64,000 nucleotides of DNA. Source: Campanula takesimana. Its lineage: Eukaryota; Streptophyta; Magnoliopsida; Asterales; Campanulaceae. Positions within the stretch are counted from its first letter, which is position 1. Each line of letters opens with the position of its first letter. Position numbers and translations under genes: made by a program. The stretch lies in contig JAOWBW010000322.1 in NCBI GenBank assembly GCA_026119855.1, positions 620,001 to 684,000 on the forward strand. Reading direction: 5' to 3'. Of the stretch, positions 1 to 10,961 are shown one piece after another. The notes under the pieces were generated by a model. That model had not been told where the DNA came from. It saw only the letters and a program-made list of their open reading frames with translations, and ran no database searches.

Positions 1-170
1 TAAGCAAAAATCCGGATTAGGGTTTAAAGGGTCAAAGTGGGTTAAAGTGGGTCAAAGTGGGAATATTTCGGGGAGTCTGCAAATTGCCAGAAATCGGCAA
101 TGTGAGTGCCGACTTTGACTAGGGTTTTATGAAGTCGGCATTGTGGATGCCGACTTTAGGCCTCCATAAA
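1..170. repeat. Left terminal inverted repeat of a large MULE (outer end outside window)
   Basis: This stretch is inverted and similar to 8223-8460. Both carry CCGGATTAGGGTT next to a TAAG(C/T)AAAA block, then GGGAATATTT, then paired hairpin motifs. In this copy the hairpins are at 91-116 and 131-157, of the form GTCGGCATTGT...GCCGAC. The match starts at base 1, so the true element end and its target duplication are not visible. Long terminal inverted repeats flanking a MuDR transposase are typical of Mutator-like elements. Confidence 0.75.
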
Positions 171-800
171 ACACCCGCAACTGGCTTCAGAAGTTTTCAC
201 TCGTTTCATATTCAAAACACAAACTTCTCTAATATCTGATTCTCATCTTTCATTTTTTTTTTTCTCTCCCTTTCAAGTTGAAAGCTCAAAAGTTGTATTT
301 GGTGAATTTGATTCAAGCATCTAAGGTACATTTTAATCTTTGTTATATGTTTTTATTTGTATAATGTGAATGCAAACTAGAGTTATTAAACTATAATTCA
401 GTAAAAAAAAAAAAGATGTGTGCTCCTTTAAACATTTAACATCCAACGCAAAACTCGTTAAATTTTTGATATTTCAGTTAAATTTTTGACATTTCAGTTA
501 AATTTTTGACTGTTATTTTGTTAACATTTCTTACAATTTCCATGCATATATGATTTACACTTTCTTAATGTATTACATTAACAATTTTTGACTGTTATTT
601 TGTTAACATTTCTTACAATTTCAGTTAAATTTTTGACATTTCAGTTAAATTTCCATGCATATTTCAGTTAAATTTTTGACATTTCATAGAAATTTTTGAA
701 GATCAAGAAATTTTCTTAATGTAACAGATTCAAATCTTGTTATTTGTTGCATTTTTTTATATATATTTTGACTGTTGAATTAATTTGTTTAGGGGAAAAT
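171..800 (+). promoter_or_regulatory. Leader and probable 5' UTR intron of the MULE transposase
   Basis: No coding sequence is seen here. A good splice donor (CTAAG/GTACAT, 326) and acceptor (TTTGTTTAG, ending 792) bracket a likely 5' UTR intron just ahead of the ATG at 801. The intron is AT-rich and holds several imperfect copies of CAGTTAAATTTTTGACATTT between about 475 and 690, which look like local slippage or duplication. In MULEs the terminal repeat usually supplies the promoter. No clear TATA box stands out. Confidence 0.4.
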
Positions 801-3371
801 ATGAGTGGACTTCCACTTATTTTCATGTGCTACTGGGGAGGAGATGATGAACACCCGTTTGCAGATAGTAATCTTGAACAGGGGCCGAAATTTCCTCTTA
901 GGGCAAAAACTCGTTGGGGTTACGAAAAATTGATTAGGAAGTTATATAAGAAAATTGATATAGATCCAAGAGATGCTAAGTTGAAAGTTATTTGTAGATA
1001 TCCTCATATGATGGGTAATGGGTTTGCAAGTTACATTCCGTTTGAAGTCGAGAATGATATGTGTATGAAAGTCATGTTTGATGTTTCTGCTCAATTAGGT
1101 GGGGTAGGTAGCTTGCAGTTGTATATTATCATGGATTTTTTAGTTTTTGATAATAATGTTAACTACCTTGAGAGATATACTGGTGGTTTTGAAACACATG
1201 GGGAAGTGGAACCGGAAGTGGAACCGGAAGTGGAACCGGAAGTGGAACCGGAAGTGGAAGCAGAAGTGGAAGGGGAAGGGGAAGAGGTAGAGGAACGTGA
1301 AAATGATGATGACTCAGACTATGAAGGTCATATCCTTGCAATAAGTTCTGATGTTGATTCTGGATATGAAGATTGTTCGAGTCCAACTGATAGCGAGAAT
1401 GAGGGTGATGATGGGGAAGGTGGTGATGTAGAAGCACACATGGTTACTTTTCAAGGTGAACCGCATAATCAAATGTATGGGAGAGCAGACTATCCATTTT
1501 ACCGTGATATTGGTGAAAGGTCAGAGAATTATGATAATAGTGAATACAAGTTTGCAGAATGGAATGCGGAGAGTGATGGAATCGCCAAAGGAATTCGCTT
1601 CGCAGAGAAGATTGATGTGCAGTACCAAATAAAGAAGTACCATATTATGAAGAATTTGAGGTTCAAGGTGAGAAAGAGCACACCGCAAAAGTGGGCTATT
1701 GAGTGTTTGGTGAAAGATTTCCCCTGCAATTTCTATGTGAATGTGAGTCTGAAGAAGGGTGGGTACTGGGAAGTAACTAAGTACAAGGGTCCACATTCTT
1801 GCTTGGCTTCAGATGTTAGCGGCGATCATCCTAATTTAGATGCTAAGTTTATAGGACGAGAAGTTTTCAATCTTGTCAAGGCTGATCCAGAGTACAAGAT
1901 TAAGCTTATCATGATAAATATAAAATCAAAGTACGGTAAGGATGTTTCATATCGGAAGGCATGGTGTGGTAAACAAAAAGCCATCGCTCAAGCATATGGG
2001 GATTGGGACGAATCTTATAGAAAGTTGCCACGTTTGTTAGCAGCTATTCAAAAGTGGAACCCTTCAACCATTGTGCAGTTTTCTAACCGTCCTGACGCTG
2101 GTCCTCCAGGTTCTTTTGACCGCGTGTTCTGGGCATTTGGCCCGTGTTTGGAAGCATTCTCTCATTGCCGTCCTGTCATTTCTGTTGATGGCACATTCTT
2201 GCATGGAAGATATAAAGGGGTAATACTTATTGCTATGGGTGTTGATGCGAATGATAGTTTACTTCCACTTGCTTTTGCTCTTGTTGAAAAAGAGGACCAT
2301 GAAAACTGGTCTTGGTTCTTACATCTTGTTTGCCGACATGTTATTAGGGGTCGTGAAGTTTGTTTGATATCTGATCGCCATAATGGGATCCTTGCCACTG
2401 TGGGAGAAAACGGATGGCCACGAGATGTTGTGCACAGGTGGTGCATGTTGCATTTACGAGCTAATTTCTTTTATGCTCATAAGGGTGTTGGCTTAAAAGA
2501 TCTTTTTTGGCGTGCTGTTAGCGCCACCCAGGAACGGAAGATGAAAAATTACTTGGCTCAGATTCGTATCATCAATCGCGAGGCAGTTAAATGGTTTGAG
2601 TTTTTGGATGTTAAAAAGTGGTCAATGGCGCATGATGGTGGATATAGGTACGGAATTAAGACTACCAATTTGTCTGAGGTTTTTAATGGTGTCATGAAAG
2701 GAGCGCGTGGGATGCCTGTTTCAGGTATTGTTGAGATGGCCTTCTATAGGTGTGTGGAATACTTTTAAAGTAGACTCTCGGGATCAATAAGGGCTTTAGG
2801 GGGGTATCCTGGTAACCCCAACGTAAATGCGAGACTACTATTCAGTCAAAGGGTCCAACAAAAGTATGACTTCAACTTGAAGAAGGCTGGGTATCATAAT
2901 GTTAGAAGATTTAACAATACTGCATCAGGTGTTTATCAAGTGACAACGGGGAGACGCGGTGAAAGGGGTGGAAGGGTTCAAGTGGTGGAATTGGGTCCTC
3001 GAACATGCACTTGTGGCAAATGGGTGCAATATCATTACCCTTGTTCGCATGCTCTTGCCTGCTTCAAAGCCCAACATATTGACGGTTTGAATTATGTTGA
3101 TTTCTTTTACAGTCTTGAGGCGTACTACAATACATGGAGGGGCACTTTTAATCCGATCCATGACGAGGCTTATTGGAATGTAGATCATCTTGTCCCAAGT
3201 TTTTATCCTAACCCGATGCACCGTCGTGATAAGAAGCAAGGAAGACCTAAATCAAGGCGGATTAGAAATAGGATGGATTGGCAGGTGGAGAAAAGGAAGT
3301 TTCGTTGCGGGATATGCAAGGTAGAAGGTCACACTAAAAGAAGATGTCCAACTCTTAGGGAGGAAGATTAA
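801..3371 (+). pseudogene. MuDR-type MULE transposase with one in-frame stop
   Basis: The frame runs 857 codons from the ATG at 801 (MSGLPLIF) to TAA at 3369-3371, with a single internal TAA at 2766-2768. The frame is the same before and after the stop. An acidic linker (residues about 135-210) holds an EPEV repeat encoded by a 12-bp tandem. A zinc-binding-like N-terminal domain lies near residues 275-360. The MULE transposase core carries SVDGTFLHG (D463) and LISDRHNGI (D525), followed by a CMLHLRANF motif. After the stop come a SWIM zinc finger (CTC...PCSH, from about residue 736) and a CCHC knuckle (CGICK...H...C, from residue 836). Lacking the SWIM and knuckle, a product ending at the stop would probably be inactive. 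A sequencing error or a read-through codon could give the same picture. Its neighbours, the two minus-strand cargo genes, lie in the same element. Confidence 0.9.
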
Positions 3372-3529
3372 ATGTTATTTTCTAGTACCTGTAATATGTT
3401 TGTTTAACTATTCGTGAATGTTTGTTTTATTTGAACTTTGAACTTGTAATATATTTAAGTATTTGTGGATGTTATTATATTTGAACTTGTGATATATTTA
3501 ACTATTCGTGAATGTTTTTTATTTGTTGT

Positions 3530-3815
3530 CCCGGTCACATAGGAAATATAACAAAAATCAAATAAATTCAGTGACCACAACCCGGTCACATAGGAATATA
3601 TTACATAAATAAATAAATTCAGTGACCACATCCCGGTCACATAGGAATATATTACATAAATAAATAAATTCAGTGACCACATCCCGGTCACATAGGAAAA
3701 TATTAAATAAATAAATAAATTCAGTGACCACATCCCGGTCACATAGGAAATATAACAAAAATCAAATAAATTCAGTGACCACAGCCCGGTCACATAGGAA
3801 AATATTACATAAATC
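3530..3815. repeat. 51-bp tandem repeat with palindromic core, 5.6 copies
   Basis: Copies of CCCGGTCACATAGGAA begin at 3530, 3581, 3632, 3683, 3734 and 3785, an exact 51-bp period. Each unit holds the inverted pair GTGACC...GGTCAC. Because 51 divides by three, the minus strand reads as an open 17-residue repeat, but this has no features of a protein. The array sits between the 3' ends of the converging transposase and HROB-like genes. One related copy (GACCACATCCCGGTCA) lies at about 5039-5054, just after the stop of the mobile domain gene. Confidence 0.95.
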
Positions 3816-3870
3816 CCGGTAGGTAGTAAATCCGACACAAATCCATATATTACATGTCCAACACATTAAA

Positions 3871-4654
3871 TTAACAATCTTTAGGGAAGACCTTAGAAAC
3901 ATTAGAAAGTGTAATGTTAAGTAGTTTTTTGGAGCGTGTGACGGCAAAGACAACAACCTAATAGATCAACAAAACAAAACATTTAGAACAAAATGTTAAG
4001 GAATATATCCTTAGGGAGTGTAATGTTAAGTAAAATATTTCATACCTGATTAAGTATTAGAACAGCACCAACACCTATGTCACTTTCATACCTGAGCGTA
4101 TTGTCAGCAATGAAAGCTTCAATTGTGTCAGTCGGATCCTTCAAAGTCACCGAAACAGAGCCATAACCAGTTGGTTTGCACTCCTTCACGACAACAACAA
4201 CCTAATAAAACAAAAACATAACGACCAATTATTTTTAAATATCAACCTTAACTATAATTAATGTAAAATATTATACCTGTTCCACCCTGTCATGTTGTTT
4301 GCATTTCTCCTTGATCGTTCTCAACGGGAAATATGTACCCTCTGCAGTGAGATAATCCATTGCAGAAAGCCATGGTTTGCGCTGGAAATCTTCATCCTCC
4401 TCCGGCTCTTCAAGCTTTCTCCTTATGGCCTCTTGGGTCGACTGGGGTGGATCCTGAGAGACATGAGCTTTTCCGGAGTGATGCCGCCGCACGGCCTCTG
4501 CTGCAATACCAGCGGGACCAGGTATGATACGAGGCAGTGGAGATTCTAACTCTCGTTCGATTTGAGAGAGATTAGATTGAGCATCGGAGTGTTGAACGGG
4601 ATTACCATAAAGAGGTTGTTTGCCACGATACCAGCGGGGGAGCGATGGATCCAT
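3871..4654 (-). CDS. HROB/DUF4539-like OB-fold protein carried in the MULE (3 exons, 206 aa)
   Basis: Reading the minus strand, exons 4654-4277, 4201-4046 and 3957-3871 join in frame through CAG/GTATAA, TTAG/GTT, CAG/GTATGA and TTAG/GTT borders. They give 126 + 52 + 28 residues from an ATG to TGT TAA. The N-terminal part has RIIPGPAGIAAEAVR and FQRKPWLSAMDYL. The C-terminal part has VVVVVKECKPTGYGSVSVTL, then DPTDTIEAFI, then DIGVGAVLILNQVVVF and a basic end. This order matches my recollection of the HROB (MCM8IP, DUF4539) OB-fold region: a VTLKDPTG-like strand, then a DIGVGAVLLL-like strand, then a VAVFS-like strand. Animal HROB loads the MCM8-MCM9 helicase in homologous recombination. The protein here is much shorter than full-length HROB and keeps little beyond the OB-fold. 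It lies head-to-tail upstream of the minus-strand mobile domain gene's 3' end. Family assignment is by eye, and function in the element is unknown. Confidence 0.65.
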
Positions 4655-4760
4655 TATGACAGTTAGAAATTTTTGAGAGAGATTAGTTTTGAGAGAGATG
4701 GATGAGAAATGGATGAATTTGTTTTTGAGGTCACCAAGCCTTTTAAAGGGTAAGTATTCT

Positions 4761-4877
4761 GATAAAAACGGTATTGGTAGTGCCGTTTTTGACAGTTCTG
4801 ATAAAAACGGTATTGGTAGTGCCGTTTTTGACAGTTCTGATAAAAACGGTATTGGTAGTGCCGTTTTTGACAGTTCT
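4761..4877. repeat. 39-bp hairpin-bearing tandem repeat, 3 copies
   Basis: Three identical units start at 4761, 4800 and 4839. Each contains an interrupted palindrome, AAAAACGGTATTGG then TAGTGCCGTTTTT. The loop ATTGGTAGTGCC is the one found in the terminal repeats (AGTCGGCATTGGTAGTGCC, 8224 and 8375). The array lies about 110-220 bp upstream of the HROB-like start codon and past the 3' end of the mobile domain gene. It could be a transposase or regulatory binding site, or only a spread of the terminal motif. Confidence 0.9.
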
Positions 4878-5066
4878 GATAAATTTATTTGAGATGTTTA
4901 TGTAAATCCTTCTTTGTTTGATTTTTTGTGATGAAATTCCATGTCAATATTTAGGGTCTAAATTTATTCCAAAAATTCCACAAAATATCCATTTTATTTA
5001 TATACATATAAATACTACATCAATCCAAATAGTTATTGACCACATCCCGGTCAAATAGGAAATCCA

Positions 5067-7485
5067 TCAGGGATATGCAGATGGGGTGTAATTGTTAGGA
5101 GGATTATGTGGCCTTCCACCTCTCCTAGGCATAAGGCGAGAAATTACACGACCTATTCGTGATGTGTTAGTTTGACGAGATGGCGATGGTTCCTGAGTTG
5201 GGTCTATGTGACCAAAAGGTGTAGCCTCCGGAAGCGACATCGGAGGTAGAGTTGGAGTATAATCCATTTGAAAGCTTCGCCTTCCACTCCCACTCCCAGA
5301 AGCATACGATGTGAAACCCGTCCCTAGAGGTCGACTTGGAGCATAGTCAACGCTTCTTCTTCGACTTCCACTCCCACTCTCCGAACCATATGATGTAAAA
5401 CCAAAATTTGGTGGGGGAGTTGGAGTATAATCCATCTGTGTATGAGAGAATCCATAGTTTCCTGCCTGGGAGAAAGCGTCATGTCCTGTAAATGTGTTTG
5501 GATCCTCGTTATCTCCGCCCTCATCATTCCCTTCCTCGTCATTGTCCCCCTCATTCACTGCCTCCTCAACATGTACCTCTGGATCATCCTGCACGTGTTG
5601 AGCACGTCTACGAACCCGATTTCGTCTCGGTGGCACCCCTTGAACACGATCTACTGGTGGAGGAGGAGGTTGGAGGGCATCCAGTCGTTTCTGCTGTCTA
5701 ATAGATGATAAGGATTGTCTGATGACACCACGGGTAACATATAGGTTTTGTGAGCGTATGCCGTATCCCTCTACCTCAGATATGGCATTCTCGTTGGATA
5801 TGTATGCACGCTGAAGGTTTTGAATCTGTTGAAAATAACAAAAAAGGAATAAATTATAACGATAAGATAAATTGTGAACAAATAAAAATGAACTAAAGTA
5901 AATATGTACTATTTAGCTTACCAAACCCTCATAACGACTAGCATGCGCCCTGTACCCCTCATCCTCTATAGCATTCGGATTCTGGATCAATAACCGTGTA
6001 ATCCTATGGTACCATAACATATAGTAATGTGTGTAATCTACATCCTCGGTACCATATTGCCCAGCCACCACCAAATTAGCCCGTTGATTCCACATTCCGA
6101 TGGGAACTATGTGGAATTCAGGCCAATTAACCTCTGACCGACCTCGTCGATCTAGTCCATGCAGGTAATCACTCGTGTCATGTGGGTCAGGGATATTCTG
6201 TAACATCCCGAACTGCCTCATTACTCGATCGGGAAGGTGCCACTCAACCCTATCAAAGCAAATGAGGGGCACCTTCGCTCTCCATATAGCCTGTCCCTGG
6301 AAGCAATATGGTGGACCCTGGACATTTAAGTACGGCTGCCACTCAACCTGATCGTCATTCAAATACGCCAGCTGATCCCGGTATCCACGCAAGTTGTGGA
6401 CGGTAAGATGCGTATATGATAAAGGACATTGCCACCTACATATGGAGCAATTTGGCATACAAATTAATGTGTAATAATAAAAATTAAGTACATAGAATAT
6501 TATGTGGACTTAAATTTAATTTATTTTAGAATACCTGCAACCATATGGGGATAATGCATCCTGAAGAATGACATCTCCACGTGTCCTTACGGGTCGTAAA
6601 CACAACAACCGTTCCCAAGCCCAAAGCTAAAAAAAATAACATAAAGAAAAAAATTTGTGTCACGTACAAAACATATTTTCTTCACTACAATAATATAAGA
6701 AAATATAATTGACATACCTGTACAATTGTTAAGAATCCAGCACAACTTTTCACATCGGGCTTTGTCGCTACACACAAGTCCCGATATAAAAAGGCTAACA
6801 TTGCACTACCCCAACTGTAGTTCCCGATCGTGTCAACGTCCCTAAGCAGTGGGAGGTACATGAGTTTCACTAAGACATTACTCGTATCCGGCATTAAATG
6901 TGACCCTATGCATATCAAAATATATGCCCGAGTATACTGGTTAACCAATTCGGGCGGGGCATTTGCAGGAAGCTCATCCCACTGAGTCAGTTCGTCTATA
7001 ATCCATTTAATAGACAATCTACCACCCTTCAATACGCCATCATGTGGTTCAATCCCTAGTAATTCGTGGCATAATTGAACCCATTCCAATTTTTGCATAT
7101 GGGTTTGGGAACTAATCACAGGATCCCCGTCTATAGGAAGGCCACATAAAATTCCAACATCCTGAAGGGTGATGGTCATCTCCCCAACTGGCAAATGAAA
7201 TGTGTGCGTCTCTGGACGCCATCTCTCAACCAAAGCCTCTAACAAATGCCAATCATATTTGAAAAAACCTAGTTTATAAACACCGTAAAACCCAACATCT
7301 AAAAGTTTACTCTGAATCCTAACATCCAAGTTTTTAGGAGGTTCCGGACCGCGCCTAAATCTAATATTCTCAACTTCTTGTTGAGCCCAAATATAACGTG
7401 ACCGGTGTTTATCTTGCCATTTTAATACGGAGTCGTCTAACGGCCCGGGATCAACAAATGCTTGGTTATCATGATATTGGTCCAT
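5067..7485 (-). CDS. Plant mobile domain (MAIN-like) protein carried in the MULE (4 exons, 710 aa)
   Basis: Exons 7485-6718, 6626-6535, 6435-5922 and 5825-5067 join through GT/AG borders into one 710-codon frame. The start is the ATG of MDQYHDNQAF (a longer upstream frame would need TTG). The mobile domain core is at residues 71-123: LGFFKYDWHLLEALVERW, then FHLPVGEMTITLQDVGILCG, then LPIDGDPV. LWAWERLL follows at about 257-264 and HLPDRVMRQFGMLQNIP in exon 3. The C-terminal exon is low complexity, with acidic, Tyr-Thr-Pro and Gly-Ser-Arg segments. Mobile domain proteins such as Arabidopsis MAIN and MAIL1 act in gene expression and transposon silencing, and related domains are known in transposons. 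A polyadenylation-like AATAAA is at 4993-4998. All frames are open, so it may be functional in the element. Confidence 0.9.
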
Positions 7486-8222
7486 CTGAAACAAACAACA
7501 AAACTATTAAACTAAAATTCGTTTAAAAAAGAGGCTGGTCCGTTAAATATTTAACTGAAAAAGGGCTCTTTTCTGACAGTTTAGTTAACTTTTTGACAGA
7601 AAATGGGATTTTTGATAAAAATAAAGGCTGTTTGTTAAATATTTAACAGAATTACGCAAAACCTGTTAAATTTCGGACAGTTCAGTTAAGTTTCTAACGG
7701 AAAGTAGGCATTTATGTTAACTTTCCAACGAAATTCGGATGATAATTTGAAGTTCATCAACTTTTAATAAATAGATTATTGTTAAATTAATATAAAATCA
7801 CATAAGCAAATTAACATGTATTATCAGTTAATATTCTAACAGAAAATGGGCATTTTTGTTAACTTTCTAACGAAATTCAGTCGATAATGTGAATTTTCAT
7901 CAACTTTTAATAAATTGCTTTTTCTTAAATTAATTCAAACTCACATAAGCAAATTAACATGTATATTATAAACTCAACAAATTAACATATACTAATTTCA
8001 TCGAAAAAGACAAAGATGATAGCACTAACCTTATGATTTCGAATTTTTGACAAGATCTTCTGACAAAAAATGTGATTTCTGAGCAATACACTGAGATGAA
8101 GATAGGGATGGGACTTGGTTTGAATGAAGATGGATGAAGATGGGGATGGTTTGAAGGGTAGGGTTTGAATGGGGAAGGGGAAGGGGAGGGGCGTCGCTTT
8201 TTGAAGATTTTTGACCGGTCCT
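7486..8222. other. Upstream region of the mobile domain gene, with a 142-bp direct duplication
   Basis: This AT-rich stretch carries no coding sequence. A diverged direct duplication with a period near 142 bp spans about 7690-7965: GTTAAC(T/-)TTC(C/T)AACGAAATTC appears near 7715 and 7857, and CATAAGCAAATTAACATGTA at 7801 and 7944. It probably holds the promoter of the minus-strand gene, but I see no certain TATA box. The part beyond 8100 is C/T-poor on the plus strand and leads into the right terminal repeat. Confidence 0.5.
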
Positions 8223-8460
8223 GAAGTCGGCATTGGTAGTGCCGACTTCACCCTGAAATCGGCAATGCCAATGCCGTTTTTACCAGACAATGGCCGACAA
8301 CCAAACTCCCAAAATATTCCCCGTGTTAACCCTAATTCTTCTTAACCCTAATCCGGTTGAATTTTACTTAGCCTAAAGTCGGCATTGGTAGTGCCGACTT
8401 CAACCCAAAGTCGGCAATGCCAATGCCGATTTCACAAAAAGTGGTCATTTTGGTATATAA
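8223..8460. repeat. Right terminal inverted repeat of the MULE, four hairpins
   Basis: The segment is inverted relative to 1-170. It holds four copies of the hairpin motif: 8223-8250 (AAGTCGGCATTGG...CCGACTTC), 8255-8281, 8375-8400 and 8406-8433. Arms are 8-10 bases around an ATTGG(T/C)A loop. The block CCTAATCCGG at 8347-8356 matches the left end in reverse. The outermost end is probably between 8440 and 8580, but it cannot be fixed without the left end. Confidence 0.75.
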
Positions 8461-9719
8461 AGTTTCCCAAATGTCATTTAGGTAGATAATGATTTAAAAA
8501 AGAATTATTTGAAACAAACGTGCGTGACCAAAGGGAGGTAAGTGGGCATCTTTTTCAAATAACAAGTCTTTTCCGGGATAGAGCCCATTATGTAATTAAT
8601 CTATTGCAACAAATTAGATAATAGGCCTTATTTTGTAAACTTATTTCCAAAGTGGACCATGTCAGTCCACTTATATTTATCAAATTATATTTTTGCAACA
8701 AACGTGCGTGACCAATTCCTTGTATGTATACGTGGGGCGTATACACGTACCCTATGTTGGAACAAGATGGCTTGCAATACAAGTTATTTAGACTTTCATT
8801 AATAAAATCATGACTATAATATTAATATAAAGTATAGTCAAACCTAGTCAATGTGTAGAATCCCTTAAATGTAATTTACCTATTTTTGATGGGCAAAATG
8901 GTAAATTAACATTGCTTAAGAAATGAATAGGTGTGGTCCCTAAATGAAATGCCACCAAGTCTACTATATAAAGGGTCTTCCATCAACCCTTTCAAGACTA
9001 CTTTTTACTTTACTTTCTCTCTTATTATTCTCTTCATTATTGTCTAGAAGTGTTTGAGAAACTAAAGGGCATTCATCATTTAGAAGATCCATTTTCCTAC
9101 ATCTTCATCTTCATCTTAATTCTCCCTACCAACATCTACCATGGATTCAACAGGTATATTCCTAACGCTTCCGCTTCATCTCTTCCTCAATCTTTTACTA
9201 AATATGAGTGTGGCATTCAGGAATATAAAATTGTTCCATCACCCTAAACAAGTTTATTTCCATTAACTTTATTTAGATTTTCTTTATTTTTAACCATTGT
9301 ACTTTTTTCATTTTTAAATAATAATTTAGTTTGATTTTTTAATATTAATAGTTTAGTGATTTTTAAACCTCAACATTTGGGAAACAAAAAAGAGAAAGAA
9401 GCATATCAAAACTGAGGGAGTATGAGATTGCAAAATTGCTTCAATTTGAAATAGTAAAACAATTATTTACAAACAAATATTAATAATTATTATATATAAG
9501 TGAAGATGAAAATAGAAATAGAAATACTAGAATGGATGAAAATAATTTTGGCCAAAAAGAAAGAGTAAAGGGTAAACATTGAGATGAAGACGGAGATTGA
9601 TTTTGACATGTTAATAAATGTATTTGGCCCGTCAAATAAATAAACTAACTAAAATTCATCAGTTATAATCCCCATTGACTATGGTAGCCAATTATTTAGG
9701 GAAGGTTTGAAGCCACTTA
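8461..9719. other. Intergenic; direct repeat and a promoter-like stretch
   Basis: AACAAACGTGCGTGACCA-like sequence occurs twice in direct orientation, near 8513 and 8697. A clear TATATAAAG at 8965 is followed by a C/T-rich leader and an ATG in good context at 9141 (ACCATGGATTC). The frame from it is only 41 codons (to 9266), with a possible donor CAG/GTATATT right after codon four. This looks like the broken 5' end of a gene, but no protein family can be recognised. The rest is AT-rich with no feature. Confidence 0.35.
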
Positions 9720-9953
9720 CTCCCTCCGTCACATCTTAAGGTTAAAAAAATGGGTGGGTTATAGAATTAAGAAAAAAGTGATGTGTTATGAGTGTTTGAT
9801 AGTTGGGTGGGAGAGAGAAAGTGGGTAGAGAAGAGTTAGTGGATAATTGTTGTGAGTATGATATGTAGGCCCCACTTTCCATTTTAGGATTTTGAATCTT
9901 AAGTTGGGACGTCCAAAATGGAAATTTTTTACCCTTAAGATGGACGGATGGAG
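9720..9953. mobile_element. Stowaway MITE, TA duplication
   Basis: The element begins CTCCCTCCGTCACATCTTAAG and ends CTTAAGATGGACGGATGGAG, flanked by TA at 9718-9719 and 9954-9955. Stowaway elements are non-autonomous Tc1/mariner relatives with this terminal sequence and a TA target. Confidence 0.9.
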
Positions 9954-9995
9954 TATTTCTTTTCTTGAATTATACGATTAAAATTAGTTAGTCTT

Positions 9996-10640
9996 TGATG
10001 ACGCCCTAGGGTTCTGGGGTCACGGAGGTAGAACTCCAATATAGCTGTCTCTTGATCCTGATCACAACACAAACAAGAACACCGTTAAGACCAAGGCCGG
10101 GTTGGAATCCGGCTTAGGCCCTCGGGTGTGAGAGTAAGATCTCTGAGGAAAACCTAAGTAGAGAGCTTGTGAAAGCCTTGTGTGTGTGAATAGGATAGAG
10201 CACGTACCTGGCCCATGGGGGCGGATAGAAGTATTTATATGAGTAGAAGAAGGAGGTAGGTTTAAGGTACTAACCGCCCTTGTACCGGATGGACACGCGG
10301 CAGGTCCTCATTGGTTCGGCCAGGGGAGTGGCTGGGAACGTGGCGTGTTGTCAGGGAAACATGGTTCCACCACCAACCGTTATGGTGTGTCAGGTACGAA
10401 CAGGTAACGTCTGTTGTACGTTTGCGACAGCTGGCTGCTGCGGGCTCCGGGCAGGTGGTTGAGTGATCAACACGGGACCCTAAGAATAGCGGGAGGCAGA
10501 GCTACCTCGGTTACTGTTATCATGAAGCCCGGGTATCTCGGGCTTATAAGCCTACGGGCTTATCCGGTTTGACGCGGTCGAACTCGCTTGTAGTGGCTTT
10601 GAACCGGGTCCGGTCCGGTCTGCGATGCTCGGTCTTATCA
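9996..10640 (-). repeat. 3' LTR of the gypsy element
   Basis: It is 645 bp long and reads TGATGACGCC...GGTCTTATCA on the plus strand, so both strands have TG...CA ends. It matches 21155-21799 except for three substitutions I noticed: ggcGtgttg against ggcAtgttg, aacaGgtaac against aacaTgtaac, and cctAcggg against cctGcggg. Confidence 0.97.
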
Positions 10641-10961
10641 GTGGCCCCTAACTCCGAGGGTCAGCTTATTTATGAGCGGCGCGAGGAGTTACCCTTCCAT
10701 GTCTCGGCCCGAGCAAACTGTAGTAAATACGGGCACGGAATACCATGGGACGGGAGTCTTACAATGGTGGTTGATGACAGGACGGTGGGCCCCACGAGTC
10801 AGGCTAGTGATGTAGCTGTCAGGTCCTTGATATGACAAGGAGCACGCTCATTAAATGCGAACCGTCATTGGAATTCGAAAAAAGCTGATTCCCGCCTCTT
10901 CGTTTTCCGGGTCTAAGCCGGGTCGCTCCGGATCTTTGGTTTAAACCCGACCCATTCTGGG

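Noticed and set aside
3530..3815. Possible CRISPR-like array
   Set aside because: Units are contiguous with no unique spacers, and the genome is a plant.
3455..3838. Minus-strand frame of 127 codons made of 17-residue repeats
   Set aside because: It is only the 51-bp tandem repeat read in an open frame. The array lies between two gene 3' ends and has no start context or family.
8325..8356. Telomere-like TTAACCCTAATT and AACCCTAATCC
   Set aside because: Only two imperfect units within the terminal repeat, matching the left end's AGGGTTTAAAGGG. It is part of the element, not a telomeric array.
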